From Ulvibacterium sp965228935 (lineage in GTDB: Bacteria; Bacteroidota; Bacteroidia; Flavobacteriales; Flavobacteriaceae): DNA of 64,000 nt. The stretch's first letter is position 1; each line of letters begins with the position of its first letter. The position numbers and the translations under genes are program-made. A model generated the notes under the pieces. That model saw nothing but the letters and a program-made list of their open reading frames with translations. It made no database searches and had not been told where the DNA came from. Location: assembly GCF_965228935.1 (NCBI RefSeq), contig NZ_OZ245846.1:124001-188000 (forward strand). Reading direction: 5' to 3'. This document shows, piece by piece, positions 15,654-24,286 of this stretch.

Positions 15654-16931
15654 TTATGTTTTGGGCCTAAAGGGTCGAACGATGAGTCGGGCCGCCTTGT
15701 CATAATTAATGTAGTTGTACGCCCAGTTAAAGAACACGATGACCCTATTTCGAAAGCCTACCAAGGCCATTAAATGCACGAACATCCAGATAAACCAAGC
15801 GAAGAATCCTCCGAACTTCAATCTATGCAGATCCACAACGGCCTTGTTCCTACCCACGGTGGCCATGGTTCCCTTATCGTTATAAGTAAAAGGTTCCATA
15901 GGTTTTTCCTCCAGGAGCAGTTTTAAGTTTTTTGCCAAAAGCTCCCCTTGTTGTATGGCCGGTTGGGCTACTTGGGGATGCCCGTTTGGATAGGGTTCCG
16001 TTTCCATATAGGCAACATCACCAATGGCAAATATGTTGTTGTAATTCTTTACTTGATTAAATCGATTTACTTTAAACCGATTGAGTCGTTCCATCATAGA
16101 GGAGGCATCGATACCTTCTATGGCGGCACCCGTAACCCCTGCGGTCCATATAAAATTTTTGGTGCGCATGCGCTCACCGTTGTTCATAATCAGTGTCTCT
16201 CCGTCAAAATCCTGTACCAAGGTGTTCAGAAAAATCTTTACTCCCAATTCCTCTAAAAACTTGGTTGCCTTTTTGGAGGCTTGTTCGCTCATAGGAGGCA
16301 AAACCCTATCGGCGCCCTCAAAGAGGTGTATCTCCATCTCATCTACATTTAGATGTCTGTAATCCCTGGGAAATACATGACGTTTCAATTCTGCGAACGC
16401 ACCGGCGAGTTCAACCCCTGTTGGGCCGGCGCCCACGATACAAAAGTTGAGTAAGGCCTTTCGCTCTTCCAAATCATCACAATCATCGGCCTTTTCAAAA
16501 TTTTGGAGCATTAAGCTTCGTATGTTGAGCGCCTGCGGTACATTTTTCATGGCCATGGCGTGTTCCGCAATGGTGGCATTGCCAAAAAAGTTGGTTTTGG
16601 TTCCCGTGGCAATAATCAGGTAATCATAAGAGAGACTACCAATATTGGTGATTACTCGATTGTGCTGCGGTTCTAAGCGTTCTACCGTAGCCCAGCGAAA
16701 ATGAAAGTTTTTGAGATGCTTTAGTACTTTGCGGATCGGATAAGCGATGGAATCCGGTTCCAAACCACTGGTGGATACTTGATAAAGCAAAGGTTGGAAG
16801 GTGTGGTAGTTGTGCCTGTCTATCATTACCACTTGCACATCCAAGTTTTTAAGTTTTTTTGCCAAGGATATTCCGGCAAATCCACCACCTATAATGACCA
16901 CTCTTTTTTGATCCGTCTCGGGTAGGTTCAT
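15654..16931 (-). CDS. Type II NADH dehydrogenase (NDH-2)
   Basis: A 425-residue flavoprotein. GGGFAGISLAKKL at residues 15-27 binds FAD, a second Rossmann motif VGAGPTGVELAGAFAEL binds NADH, and FIWTAGVTG precedes the second FAD motif IFAIGDVAY. A C-terminal hydrophobic segment (WFIWMFVHLMALVGF) anchors it to the membrane. NDH-2 passes electrons from NADH to quinone without pumping protons, feeding the cbb3 oxidase encoded nearby. It is monocistronic and divergent from a small membrane-protein gene. Confidence 0.93.
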   Translation of the reverse strand: MNLPETDQKRVVIIGGGFAGISLAKKLKNLDVQVVMIDRHNYHTFQPLLYQVSTSGLEPDSIAYPIRKVLKHLKNFHFRWATVERLEPQHNRVITNIGSLSYDYLIIATGTKTNFFGNATIAEHAMAMKNVPQALNIRSLMLQNFEKADDCDDLEERKALLNFCIVGAGPTGVELAGAFAELKRHVFPRDYRHLNVDEMEIHLFEGADRVLPPMSEQASKKATKFLEELGVKIFLNTLVQDFDGETLIMNNGERMRTKNFIWTAGVTGAAIEGIDASSMMERLNRFKVNRFNQVKNYNNIFAIGDVAYMETEPYPNGHPQVAQPAIQQGELLAKNLKLLLEEKPMEPFTYNDKGTMATVGRNKAVVDLHRLKFGGFFAWFIWMFVHLMALVGFRNRVIVFFNWAYNYINYDKAARLIVRPFRPKT

Positions 16932-16936
16932 GCAGC

Positions 16937-16953
16937 AATTTTGTACAAAATTA
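16937..16953. promoter_or_regulatory. Perfect palindrome over the NDH-2 -7 element
   Basis: AATTTTGTACAAAATT (16937-16952) is a perfect 16-bp palindrome. On the minus strand TAATTTTG (16953-16946) matches the flavobacterial -7 consensus TAnnTTTG, so the palindrome overlaps the predicted core promoter and the few bases before the NDH-2 start at 16931. A repressor site is possible; no cognate regulator is identified. Confidence 0.5.
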
Positions 16954-17024
16954 CGTATTCTTTTACCGTTATCTTAACAGTCCCAAATAAAGATTTGTAC
17001 TACCTTGAAAACAAAAAAATCGCA

Positions 17025-17252
17025 ATGCAAAGTACTGCAATGTTCTGGGTAGGAATCACCACCTTACTTCTGGTAACGGTAACTATTATGGTCGCTATGG
17101 ACTTTCCGTTCAATTGGGTCTTTTATTTGACCGTTTTGGGACAAATTCTAATAGTCTATATGGTCTATAAGGTCTTGACCGATAACTATACCACGGATAA
17201 AACCTTTAAGGATTTTTATGAGGATTACCCCATAGGTGAGCGTCTCCATTAG
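17025..17252 (+). CDS. Small membrane protein, unrecognised
   Basis: A 75-residue protein from ATG at 17025; the open frame extends to 16941, but that part overlaps the NDH-2 promoter. Two hydrophobic segments are seen (MFWVGITTLLLVTVTIMVAM and WVFYLTVLGQILIVYMVYKVL), followed by an acidic tail, DFYEDYPIGERLH. AAGATTTG at 16990-16997 could be its -7 box. I do not recognise a family. It is divergent from NDH-2 and convergent with uspA. Confidence 0.65.
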   Translation: MQSTAMFWVGITTLLLVTVTIMVAMDFPFNWVFYLTVLGQILIVYMVYKVLTDNYTTDKTFKDFYEDYPIGERLH

Positions 17253-17344
17253 AAATCACTTTCTACAAGAGTTTTACCGCCAAATCCTATCGGATAAGGA
17301 AAACCGAATTCAAAGGGATTACTTCTTCCAATGTCGGCCAAATA

Positions 17345-18247
17345 TTATTTGGATATTGACATTTCCTGTTCCCTTTTGTGCCTGTAAGGTGCACTCATGC
17401 CCAATTCAGGAATTACCAACAAGGGTATCCGTGTATGGAAGGCCATCCGTTTTACTACAGGTTCCCGGGTCATACGTTCCATATAACTGTGTTGATAATG
17501 AAGCATGGCCAATAGGTGGATATCCAACTCGTTCACGAAAACTTCCAAGGTCTTGGACACGGAATTCAATTCGGAAACCGTATGTACATAATGCTCTACA
17601 TCGGAAAGGTATTTGCGCAACATATTGAGATTGAATTGCTGAATCTCGGTCAAGGCCTTAATTTCATATTGAACGTATACAATACGGATTACGGCCTTAA
17701 AGGTATTCGCAAGTTCCATCAACGGTATAAGCTCGGATTCCGTGTAAAAACGGTTGAAGTCCGTAGCAAAGGCAATTTCCGAGGGGGCTGCAAATTTAAA
17801 ATGTTGTGGAACGGCCAGAACGGGGCAATTTTTGACCGATTTTATAATTCGGACCGTATTGCTTCCCATAAAGACCTCTTCCAATCCGGAAGCGCCTTTT
17901 GTCCCGGTTACCACAAGGTCTATCTCTTCTTGTTCTACAACTTCCTTGATTTCCTCGGTCAATAAACAAAACGAGGACATGGTCTTAAAATGGTGCTTTG
18001 GATTACTATAGTTCTCCTGTATACGCTTCACTACTCCCTGTAGACCGTTCTCGGAACAGGCCCGTGCCCCATCCTCCAAACTGCCGGTATCCAAGGTGGC
18101 CGCCATAAATCTACTATTGGCAATTGCGGGGGTATATGTATTGAGTAAGTGGAAAACACATTCTTCGTCCTTAAAAAGCTCCATGGCGTATTGCGTGGCA
18201 TTCCACGCATTATCGGAAAAATCGGTAGGTAATAATATGCTTTTCAT
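17345..18247 (-). CDS. Tandem universal stress protein
   Basis: 300 residues from ATG at 18247; the frame extends upstream to 18298 without support. Two UspA domains lie in tandem: MKSILLPTDFSDNAWNA opens the first, and the ATP-loop-like VVTGTKGASGLEEVFMGSNT closes it near residue 130-150. The second begins at EIAFATDFNRF. Such double-domain proteins are common next to cbb3 oxidase and Fnr genes in Bacteroidetes and are linked to energy limitation. An Fnr-like site 55-68 bp upstream of the start, at the standard distance from a TAATTTTA box, suggests oxygen-dependent expression. Confidence 0.9.
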   Translation of the reverse strand: MKSILLPTDFSDNAWNATQYAMELFKDEECVFHLLNTYTPAIANSRFMAATLDTGSLEDGARACSENGLQGVVKRIQENYSNPKHHFKTMSSFCLLTEEIKEVVEQEEIDLVVTGTKGASGLEEVFMGSNTVRIIKSVKNCPVLAVPQHFKFAAPSEIAFATDFNRFYTESELIPLMELANTFKAVIRIVYVQYEIKALTEIQQFNLNMLRKYLSDVEHYVHTVSELNSVSKTLEVFVNELDIHLLAMLHYQHSYMERMTREPVVKRMAFHTRIPLLVIPELGMSAPYRHKREQEMSISK

Positions 18248-18271
18248 AGATCTGAGTCTAATTGTACAAGG

Positions 18272-18315
18272 TAAAATTAACCTAGTATATAGGCTCAAAC
18301 TATGATATATGTCAG
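18272..18315 (-). promoter_or_regulatory. Fnr-like site and -7 box of uspA
   Basis: On the minus strand CTGAC-ATAT-ATCAT spans 18315-18302 (centre 18308.5) and TAATTTTA spans 18279-18272. The distance from the dyad centre to the first base of the box is 29.5 bp, as at five other promoters in this window. Confidence 0.75.
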
Positions 18316-18318
18316 CTT

Positions 18319-19023
18319 TTAAAAGCCCTCCACTAAATCCTGAAGTCTTCGCTCATCGGCAATTCCGATTCTCTTTCCTGAAGTTTTTAAGAATCCTTTT
18401 TTTCTAAATTCCGAAATAATGCGGATGCAACTTTCTGTGGCGGTGCCTACCACGTTGGCTATGTCCTCCCTGGACAGGGTAAGCAATAAAAACCCATCTT
18501 TGTCTTCCCCGAAATTATTCTTCAGGTAAAGAAAGGCCTCGGCAACTCTTTGTTTTACTGTTTTTTGGCTCATGTTAACGATTACATCGTCCGCCTCCCT
18601 CAAGTCATGGGCCATATGCCGGAGTACTTCCACGGTAAAGTCGGGATTGGATTTTAGGGTATGGACAATGCTCTCCTTTGGAATATAGCACACTTCCATA
18701 TCGTTTATCGCAACAGCACTTAAATTGGAATGCTCTTCGGCAATTATGGAGCGCTGTCCCATCACTTCTCCCTTTGTGGCCAGTTTTACGATTTGATCCT
18801 TGCCGTTGGCACTTAATTTGGAAAGCTTCGAGACCCCATTGCGAACACAAAAAACTCCATTGAGTTTTTCCCCTTCCTCAAAAATGGATTCCCCCTTTTT
18901 TATTTTTCTGGTAGTTTTGGAATCGGATACCTTTTTAAGTTCCTCCTTGCTCATGGCGCGCAACGCATTAAACTGGCGTATGATACATTGCTCACATCTA
19001 CTTTCGTGCTCCTCCTTATCCAT
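18319..19023 (-). CDS. Crp/Fnr family regulator, Fnr-like with three of four cluster cysteines
   Basis: A 234-residue regulator with an N-terminal cyclic-nucleotide-fold sensor and a C-terminal winged helix. C10-E-Q-C13 aligns with C20 and C23 of E. coli FNR, and C112 in EVCYIPKES aligns with C122; the position of C29 is N19. C59 (VFCVRNG) is a possible substitute ligand. In the recognition helix (ATESCIRIISEF) the E and R that contact the TGA core are kept, while FNR S212 corresponds to I. It is transcribed away from the ccoI operon and carries TGA-N6-TCA dyads on both sides. Oxygen sensing through a [4Fe-4S] cluster is inference. Confidence 0.88.
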   Translation of the reverse strand: MDKEEHESRCEQCIIRQFNALRAMSKEELKKVSDSKTTRKIKKGESIFEEGEKLNGVFCVRNGVSKLSKLSANGKDQIVKLATKGEVMGQRSIIAEEHSNLSAVAINDMEVCYIPKESIVHTLKSNPDFTVEVLRHMAHDLREADDVIVNMSQKTVKQRVAEAFLYLKNNFGEDKDGFLLLTLSREDIANVVGTATESCIRIISEFRKKGFLKTSGKRIGIADERRLQDLVEGF

Positions 19024-19066
19024 ACCTCATCTTTGTTGGGTTGTTACGAAAAATTGTATAAAAATA

Positions 19067-19121
19067 TTGAAAAGCTGACAATTATCATATCTATGTTTGT
19101 AAAACTTGCAAATATTTGCAA
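19067..19121 (+). promoter_or_regulatory. Fnr-like site and promoter of the ccoI gene
   Basis: CTGAC-AATT-ATCAT at 19075-19088 has its centre at 19081.5. AATATTTG at 19111-19118 is the -7 box exactly 29.5 bp on. A second possible -7 box TATGTTTG (19092-19099), with TTG at 19067, lies between them. The box at 19111 is inside a perfect palindrome TTGCAAATATTTGCAA (19106-19121), which could be a further operator. Confidence 0.7.
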
Positions 19122-19143
19122 AAGGTATAGTAAGCAAATGTGA

Positions 19144-21540
19144 ATGGAAACGACAAAGTGTTATCATTGCGGTGACCCTTGTGGCACTACATCCATAAAG
19201 TTCGATGAAAAAGACTTTTGCTGCAACGGTTGTAAGACTGTATACGAAATTTTTTCTAGCAACGACCTATCCTATTATTACGACCTACAATCGGCTGCTG
19301 GGGCCACTCCAAAAGAGGTTGAAGGAAAGTACGATTTTTTGGATACTGCTGCTATTGTTGAAAGATTAACGGAATTCAACGAAAACAACGTTCAGGTAGT
19401 CCGCTTATACATTCCGCACATCCATTGTAGTTCCTGTATCTGGGTACTGGAGAATTTGAACAAGCTACATCCATCCGTAACCACTGCCCAGGTAGATTTT
19501 CCTAAAAAAACGGTTCGCATAACCTATACGACCACCGATTTTTCCTTAAAAAAACTGGTTGTCCTACTGGCCCGTATCGGGTACGAACCCTACATTTCCC
19601 TAGAGGATTACGATAGTGGCAAAAAAAAGGTGGATAGGAGCCTCATCTATAAACTAGGGGTCGCCGGTTTTGCTTTTGGAAATGTAATGTTCCTTTCCTT
19701 TCCGGAATACTTTGATCTACATTTGAACGGAGCGGTTACCGAGGAATTTTGGCTGGAGCGGTACAAACATCTTTTTCGCTGGTTGATGTTCGTCTTTTCG
19801 TTACCCGTAGTATTTTATGCGGGCCAGGACTATTTTATATCGGCCTATAAGGGACTGCGGAGTCGGTTGTTAAATATCGATGTGCCCATTGCCCTGGGTA
19901 TTTTGGTGCTCTTTTTGCGTAGCACCCTGGAAATCATTTTCGACTTGGGAAGCGGTTTCTTCGACAGCCTTACGGGACTTGTCTTCTTCCTTTTGCTCGG
20001 AAAGTTCTTTCAGCAAAAAACGTATTCCTTTCTTTCCTTTGAGCGGGATTACAAATCGTATTTCCCCATTGCGATTACCCGAATAAACCCTAACGGAAAG
20101 GAGGAATCCGTTCAGGTATATAAAATTAAACGGGGGGATAGGCTGCTTATTCGGAACCAAGAACTTATTCCGGCAGATGGTATTCTCATCAACGGTGATG
20201 CTCAAATAGATTACAGTTTTGTTACCGGCGAATCCGAACCTGTACGTAAAGTATCCGGGGACAAAATCTTTGCCGGAGGGAAGCAATTGAACGGTGCCAT
20301 AGAAATGGAGGTTCTAAAATCCGTATCCCAAAGCTATCTTACCCAGCTTTGGAGCAATACCGTATTTCAAAAGGATAGACCAAGCAGGTTCAGGACACTT
20401 ACGGATAGTATCGGAAAACGATTTACATTGGCCGTATTGACTATTGCATCCATAGCTACGGCCTTTTGGCTATATTATGATCCCAGCAAGGCCTTGAACG
20501 TTTTTACGGCCGTTCTAATCATAGCCTGCCCATGCGCCATTGCTTTGGCGGCACCATTTACCTTGGGAAACATGTTGCGTATCTTCGGCCGGAAAAAATT
20601 CTACCTCAAGGATGCCCAGGCCATAGAACGATTGGCCATAATCGGCACTGCCATTTTTGATAAGACCGGAACCCTAACCACAACCAAGAGGACTACGGCC
20701 AGTTATGAGGGCATGCCCCTAACAGTAGAGGAAGAATCCTTATTGAAGAACACGTTGCGGGCCTCCAATCACCCATTAAGCCGTGCCCTGTACGACATAC
20801 TTGCGGAAAACAACATTGTTCCCCTGGACGAATATGAGGAACATTTGGGCAAAGGTCTGGAAGGGAGCAAGGATGACAACCATATAAAAATTGGATCGGC
20901 AGATTTCGTAGGTGCGGAATCGTCGACAAATGAGTTGAACACATCCGTATACGTAAGCAGCAATGAGAACTACAAAGGGCGTTACGTTTTCCACAATATG
21001 TATCGCGAAGGTGTTCCGGAACTGTTCCGTACCATGTCCGCAGACTTGAAATTGGCCATTCTCTCGGGGGACAACGAAGGTGAAAAAACACGTTTGGAAA
21101 AACTGTTACCTAAATTAGTACCTTTATACTTTGACCAGAAACCGAAGGACAAGCTGCAATTCATCAAATCCCTGCAAGAGCAAGGCGAAAAAGTGATGAT
21201 GGTCGGCGACGGACTAAATGATGCAGGGGCCTTGGCCCAAAGTGACGTAGGCATAGCCATCTCCGAAAATGTAAACGTGTTCTCCCCTGCTTGTGACGGT
21301 ATCCTGGATGCTACCAAATTCCGGCAGTTATATCAATACATACTGGCTTCCAAAAAAGCCATGAAAATAATCAAACTTAGTTTTGTGCTGTCCCTGTTAT
21401 ATAATGTAGTCGGACTTTACTTTGCGGTAACCGGACAATTGCAGCCTGTTATTGCGGCCATTTTGATGCCATTGAGCTCAATCAGTATTGTGTTGTTTAC
21501 AACGGTAATGACGAATCTATTGGGTAAAAAACTAAAGTAA
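19144..21540 (+). CDS. ccoI: Copper P-type ATPase for cbb3 oxidase assembly (CcoI/FixI)
   Basis: 798 residues. An N-terminal cysteine cluster (CYHCGDPC and CCNGC within residues 6-30) forms the extra metal-binding domain typical of Bacteroidetes CcoI, followed by a heavy-metal-associated domain with C95-S-S-C98. The membrane copper site is C462-P-C464. Phosphorylation is at D506 in DKTGTLT, with TGES, the HP motif (SNHPLSRAL) and GDGLNDAGAL near residue 688. Family knowledge: CcoI exports or delivers copper needed to build the CcoN binuclear centre. It is the first gene of the cco cluster and has its own Fnr-like promoter. Confidence 0.94.
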   Translation: METTKCYHCGDPCGTTSIKFDEKDFCCNGCKTVYEIFSSNDLSYYYDLQSAAGATPKEVEGKYDFLDTAAIVERLTEFNENNVQVVRLYIPHIHCSSCIWVLENLNKLHPSVTTAQVDFPKKTVRITYTTTDFSLKKLVVLLARIGYEPYISLEDYDSGKKKVDRSLIYKLGVAGFAFGNVMFLSFPEYFDLHLNGAVTEEFWLERYKHLFRWLMFVFSLPVVFYAGQDYFISAYKGLRSRLLNIDVPIALGILVLFLRSTLEIIFDLGSGFFDSLTGLVFFLLLGKFFQQKTYSFLSFERDYKSYFPIAITRINPNGKEESVQVYKIKRGDRLLIRNQELIPADGILINGDAQIDYSFVTGESEPVRKVSGDKIFAGGKQLNGAIEMEVLKSVSQSYLTQLWSNTVFQKDRPSRFRTLTDSIGKRFTLAVLTIASIATAFWLYYDPSKALNVFTAVLIIACPCAIALAAPFTLGNMLRIFGRKKFYLKDAQAIERLAIIGTAIFDKTGTLTTTKRTTASYEGMPLTVEEESLLKNTLRASNHPLSRALYDILAENNIVPLDEYEEHLGKGLEGSKDDNHIKIGSADFVGAESSTNELNTSVYVSSNENYKGRYVFHNMYREGVPELFRTMSADLKLAILSGDNEGEKTRLEKLLPKLVPLYFDQKPKDKLQFIKSLQEQGEKVMMVGDGLNDAGALAQSDVGIAISENVNVFSPACDGILDATKFRQLYQYILASKKAMKIIKLSFVLSLLYNVVGLYFAVTGQLQPVIAAILMPLSSISIVLFTTVMTNLLGKKLK

Positions 21541-21592
21541 CCCATTCCTCTTTTTGTATAGGTCGGGACAAAAAGAAAAATTAAATTAAAAA

Positions 21593-21636
21593 CTGATAAA
21601 TATCATTTTCTATGGATAGTGCCCAACTTAGTTTTA
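21593..21636 (+). promoter_or_regulatory. Fnr-like site and -7 box of ccoS-ccoNO
   Basis: CTGAT-AAAT-ATCAT at 21593-21606 (centre 21599.5) and TAGTTTTA at 21629-21636 are 29.5 bp apart. They lie between ccoI and ccoS, so the structural oxidase genes have a promoter separate from ccoI. Confidence 0.8.
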
Positions 21637-21656
21637 CGCCAGAATTCAGGTAAGGT

Positions 21657-21878
21657 ATGAGTGTTATATATGTATTGTTGACCATTAGCATTGTTGTTGC
21701 GGTCATCTTTTTCACAGCGTTTATTGTTTCCGTCAGGAGTGGTCAGTATGACGATTCCTATACCCCATCGGTACGTATGTTGTTCGAGGATGAATTGGTC
21801 AAGACCTCGTCGCTGACAGGAGGTGAAGAATCGAAAGGTAAACCAAAAGTGGATAAATCAACCGAAATAAATCAATAG
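21657..21878 (+). CDS. ccoS: Cbb3 oxidase assembly protein CcoS
   Basis: 73 residues. The first 27 residues form one membrane helix (MSVIYVLLTISIVVAVIFF), followed by a short soluble part with RSGQYDDSYTPSVRMLFED, which is the FixS/CcoS pattern. CcoS is needed for a mature cofactor-loaded cbb3 oxidase. The soluble tail is somewhat longer than in proteobacteria. It sits 5 bp before ccoNO and just after an Fnr-like promoter. Confidence 0.9.
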   Translation: MSVIYVLLTISIVVAVIFFTAFIVSVRSGQYDDSYTPSVRMLFEDELVKTSSLTGGEESKGKPKVDKSTEINQ

Positions 21879-21883
21879 TTATT

Positions 21884-24085
21884 ATGGAAGTACAGCAGTT
21901 TTATTACGATAATAAAATCGTAAAAAAATTCCTCTATGCGACGATGTTGTGGGGGATTGTAGGTTTTCTGGTAGGACTGATATTGGCCTTTATGTTCCTA
22001 TTCCCCAACTTGACCGATGGCATCTCCTGGTTAAGTTTTGGTCGTTTGCGGCCATTACATACCAATGCGGTAATCTTTGCCTTTGTGGGGAACGCCATTT
22101 TCGCAGGGGTCTACTACTCTACCCAACGTTTGCTCAAGGCACGGATGTTCAGTGATTTTCTGAGTAATTTTAATTTTTGGGGATGGCAATTGATTATTGT
22201 GGCCGCCGCAATAACCCTTCCTTTGGGATATACCACCTCCAAGGAATATGCCGAGTTGGAATGGCCCATAGATATTGCCATTGCACTGGTCTGGGTCACT
22301 TTTGGTGTGAACCTAATTGGAACCATGATCAAAAGGAGGCAGCGCCATCTTTATGTAGCCATTTGGTTCTATGTGGCCACCTTCGTAACTGTTGCCGTAC
22401 TACATATTTTCAATAGCCTAGAGCTTCCCATAAGCGCCTTAAAAAGCTATTCCGTTTATGCCGGGGTTCAGGATGCCCTGGTGCAATGGTGGTATGGACA
22501 CAATGCCGTTGCCTTTTTCTTGACTACCCCGTTCCTCGGACTTATGTATTACTTTGTACCCAAGGCCGCGAACAGACCCATCTATTCCTATAGACTGTCC
22601 ATAGTGCACTTCTGGTCCTTGATATTTATCTATATCTGGGCAGGACCGCACCACTTGTTGTATTCAGCCTTGCCAGATTGGGCACAGAATCTAGGTGTCG
22701 CCTTTTCCGTAATGTTGATCGCTCCTTCCTGGGGAGGTATGATCAACGGATTGTTGACCCTACGTGGAGCATGGGACAAGGTACGGACCGACCCCACACT
22801 TAAATTCATGGTCGTGGCGATCACCGGTTATGGTATGGCCACATTTGAGGGGCCCATGCTATCCCTGAAGAACGTAAATGCCATCGCCCATTTTAGTGAC
22901 TGGATCATTGCCCATGTCCATGTTGGCGCATTGGCCTGGAACGGCTTCCTGACCTTTGGCATGATTTATTGGTTGGTTCCCAAAATGTTCAAGACACGAT
23001 TGCATTCCACCCCCTTGGCCAATTTCCATTTCTGGATAGGCACCTTGGGCATCATTCTATATGCATTGCCCATGTACGTAGCCGGATTTACCCAGGCGTT
23101 GATGTGGAAAGACTTTAATCCGGATGGTACATTGGTCTACGGAAACTTCTTGGAGACCGTAAACGAAATCATTCCCATGTACTGGATGCGTGCCATTGGA
23201 GGTACCCTTTACCTTGTCGGGGCCGTTGTAATGGTGTATAACGTAGTCGTAACCATTAAATCAGGTAGCAAGGTAGAGGATGAGCTTGCCGAGGCAGCCG
23301 CCCTGACAAGGGTTTCCAAAAGGAGGACCGCAGGCGAGACCTTCCATACCTGGTTGGAGCGTAAACCCATACAATTGACCATCTTGGCCACAGTAGCCAT
23401 TTTAATAGGGGGTATTATCCAGATTGTCCCTACCATTTTGGTAAAATCGAATATCCCCACTATTACCAGTGTAAAACCGTATACCCCTTTGGAATTGGAA
23501 GGTAGGGACCTTTATATTCGAGAAGGATGTGTGGGCTGTCATTCGCAGATGATCCGTCCTTTCCGAAGTGAGGTGGAACGTTACGGCGAATATGCCAAGG
23601 CAGGGGAATTCGTTTATGACCACCCCTTCCTCTGGGGTAGTAAACGGACCGGACCGGATTTACTTCGTGTCGGCGGAAAATATTCGGATAACTGGCACTT
23701 TAACCATATGTACGATCCCCAAACCACCTCATCGGGATCTATAATGCCCGCTTACCGATGGCTTATAAATAACGAACATGACCGTAGTGCGATACAGGAT
23801 AAAATGGAGGCTATGGTTAGCTTAGGGGTACCGTACTCCGAAGAGGATATTGCCAATGCTCCGCAAGCCATGGAAGAACAGGCGAGCCAAATCGAAAAGA
23901 ATCTATATTCCGATCCAGATTTTGTAGCAAGCTATGAAGCGTCCAAAAAGCGTGCACAGGAAAACGGGCAGGAATTTATAGAAATGAAAGATCGTGAAAT
24001 TGTTGCCATGATCGCCTATCTGCAAAGATTGGGTACGGACATCAAAGTTAAGGACACTGACGGATTACTCTCAGAAAACAAATAA
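21884..24085 (+). CDS. ccoNO: Cbb3-type cytochrome c oxidase, fused CcoN-CcoO
   Basis: A 733-residue fusion of two subunits. Residues 1 to about 480 are CcoN with about twelve membrane helices and the haem/copper histidines (LRPLHTNAVIF, WYGHNAVAFFL, GPHHLLYSALPDW, HVHVGALAWNG). Residues from about 505 are CcoO: a membrane anchor, then C549-V-G-C552-H553 binding haem c and a long soluble tail. Together they reduce oxygen with high affinity and pump protons. The fusion is usual in Bacteroidetes, whereas proteobacteria have two genes. Confidence 0.95.
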   Translation: MEVQQFYYDNKIVKKFLYATMLWGIVGFLVGLILAFMFLFPNLTDGISWLSFGRLRPLHTNAVIFAFVGNAIFAGVYYSTQRLLKARMFSDFLSNFNFWGWQLIIVAAAITLPLGYTTSKEYAELEWPIDIAIALVWVTFGVNLIGTMIKRRQRHLYVAIWFYVATFVTVAVLHIFNSLELPISALKSYSVYAGVQDALVQWWYGHNAVAFFLTTPFLGLMYYFVPKAANRPIYSYRLSIVHFWSLIFIYIWAGPHHLLYSALPDWAQNLGVAFSVMLIAPSWGGMINGLLTLRGAWDKVRTDPTLKFMVVAITGYGMATFEGPMLSLKNVNAIAHFSDWIIAHVHVGALAWNGFLTFGMIYWLVPKMFKTRLHSTPLANFHFWIGTLGIILYALPMYVAGFTQALMWKDFNPDGTLVYGNFLETVNEIIPMYWMRAIGGTLYLVGAVVMVYNVVVTIKSGSKVEDELAEAAALTRVSKRRTAGETFHTWLERKPIQLTILATVAILIGGIIQIVPTILVKSNIPTITSVKPYTPLELEGRDLYIREGCVGCHSQMIRPFRSEVERYGEYAKAGEFVYDHPFLWGSKRTGPDLLRVGGKYSDNWHFNHMYDPQTTSSGSIMPAYRWLINNEHDRSAIQDKMEAMVSLGVPYSEEDIANAPQAMEEQASQIEKNLYSDPDFVASYEASKKRAQENGQEFIEMKDREIVAMIAYLQRLGTDIKVKDTDGLLSENK

Positions 24086-24091
24086 AAGGCC

Positions 24092-24286
24092 ATGTTGAAA
24101 TTTGTAAAAAACCATATGGAAAGTATAGAGGGCATCGCCACCTATCCCATGATATCACTGCTTATCTTCTTTGTCTTTTTTGCCTTGCTCTTCTGGTGGG
24201 TATTTACCGCAGGAAAGGACTATATCAAAGAGGTTAGCGAACTGCCCTTGGAAAAAGATAATCAACCTAAAGAAGAAGTATTATGA
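24092..24286 (+). CDS. ccoQ: CcoQ-like cbb3 subunit
   Basis: 64 residues with a single membrane helix (MISLLIFFVFFALLFWWVF) followed by a short charged tail. Position between ccoNO and ccoP, size and topology identify it as CcoQ/FixQ, which stabilises the complex. The stop overlaps the ccoP start (ATGA). Confidence 0.82.
   Translation: MLKFVKNHMESIEGIATYPMISLLIFFVFFALLFWWVFTAGKDYIKEVSELPLEKDNQPKEEVL

Noticed and set aside
19870..21317. Long minus-strand open frames inside ccoI
   Set aside because: Antisense shadows of a gene with all P-type ATPase motifs intact.
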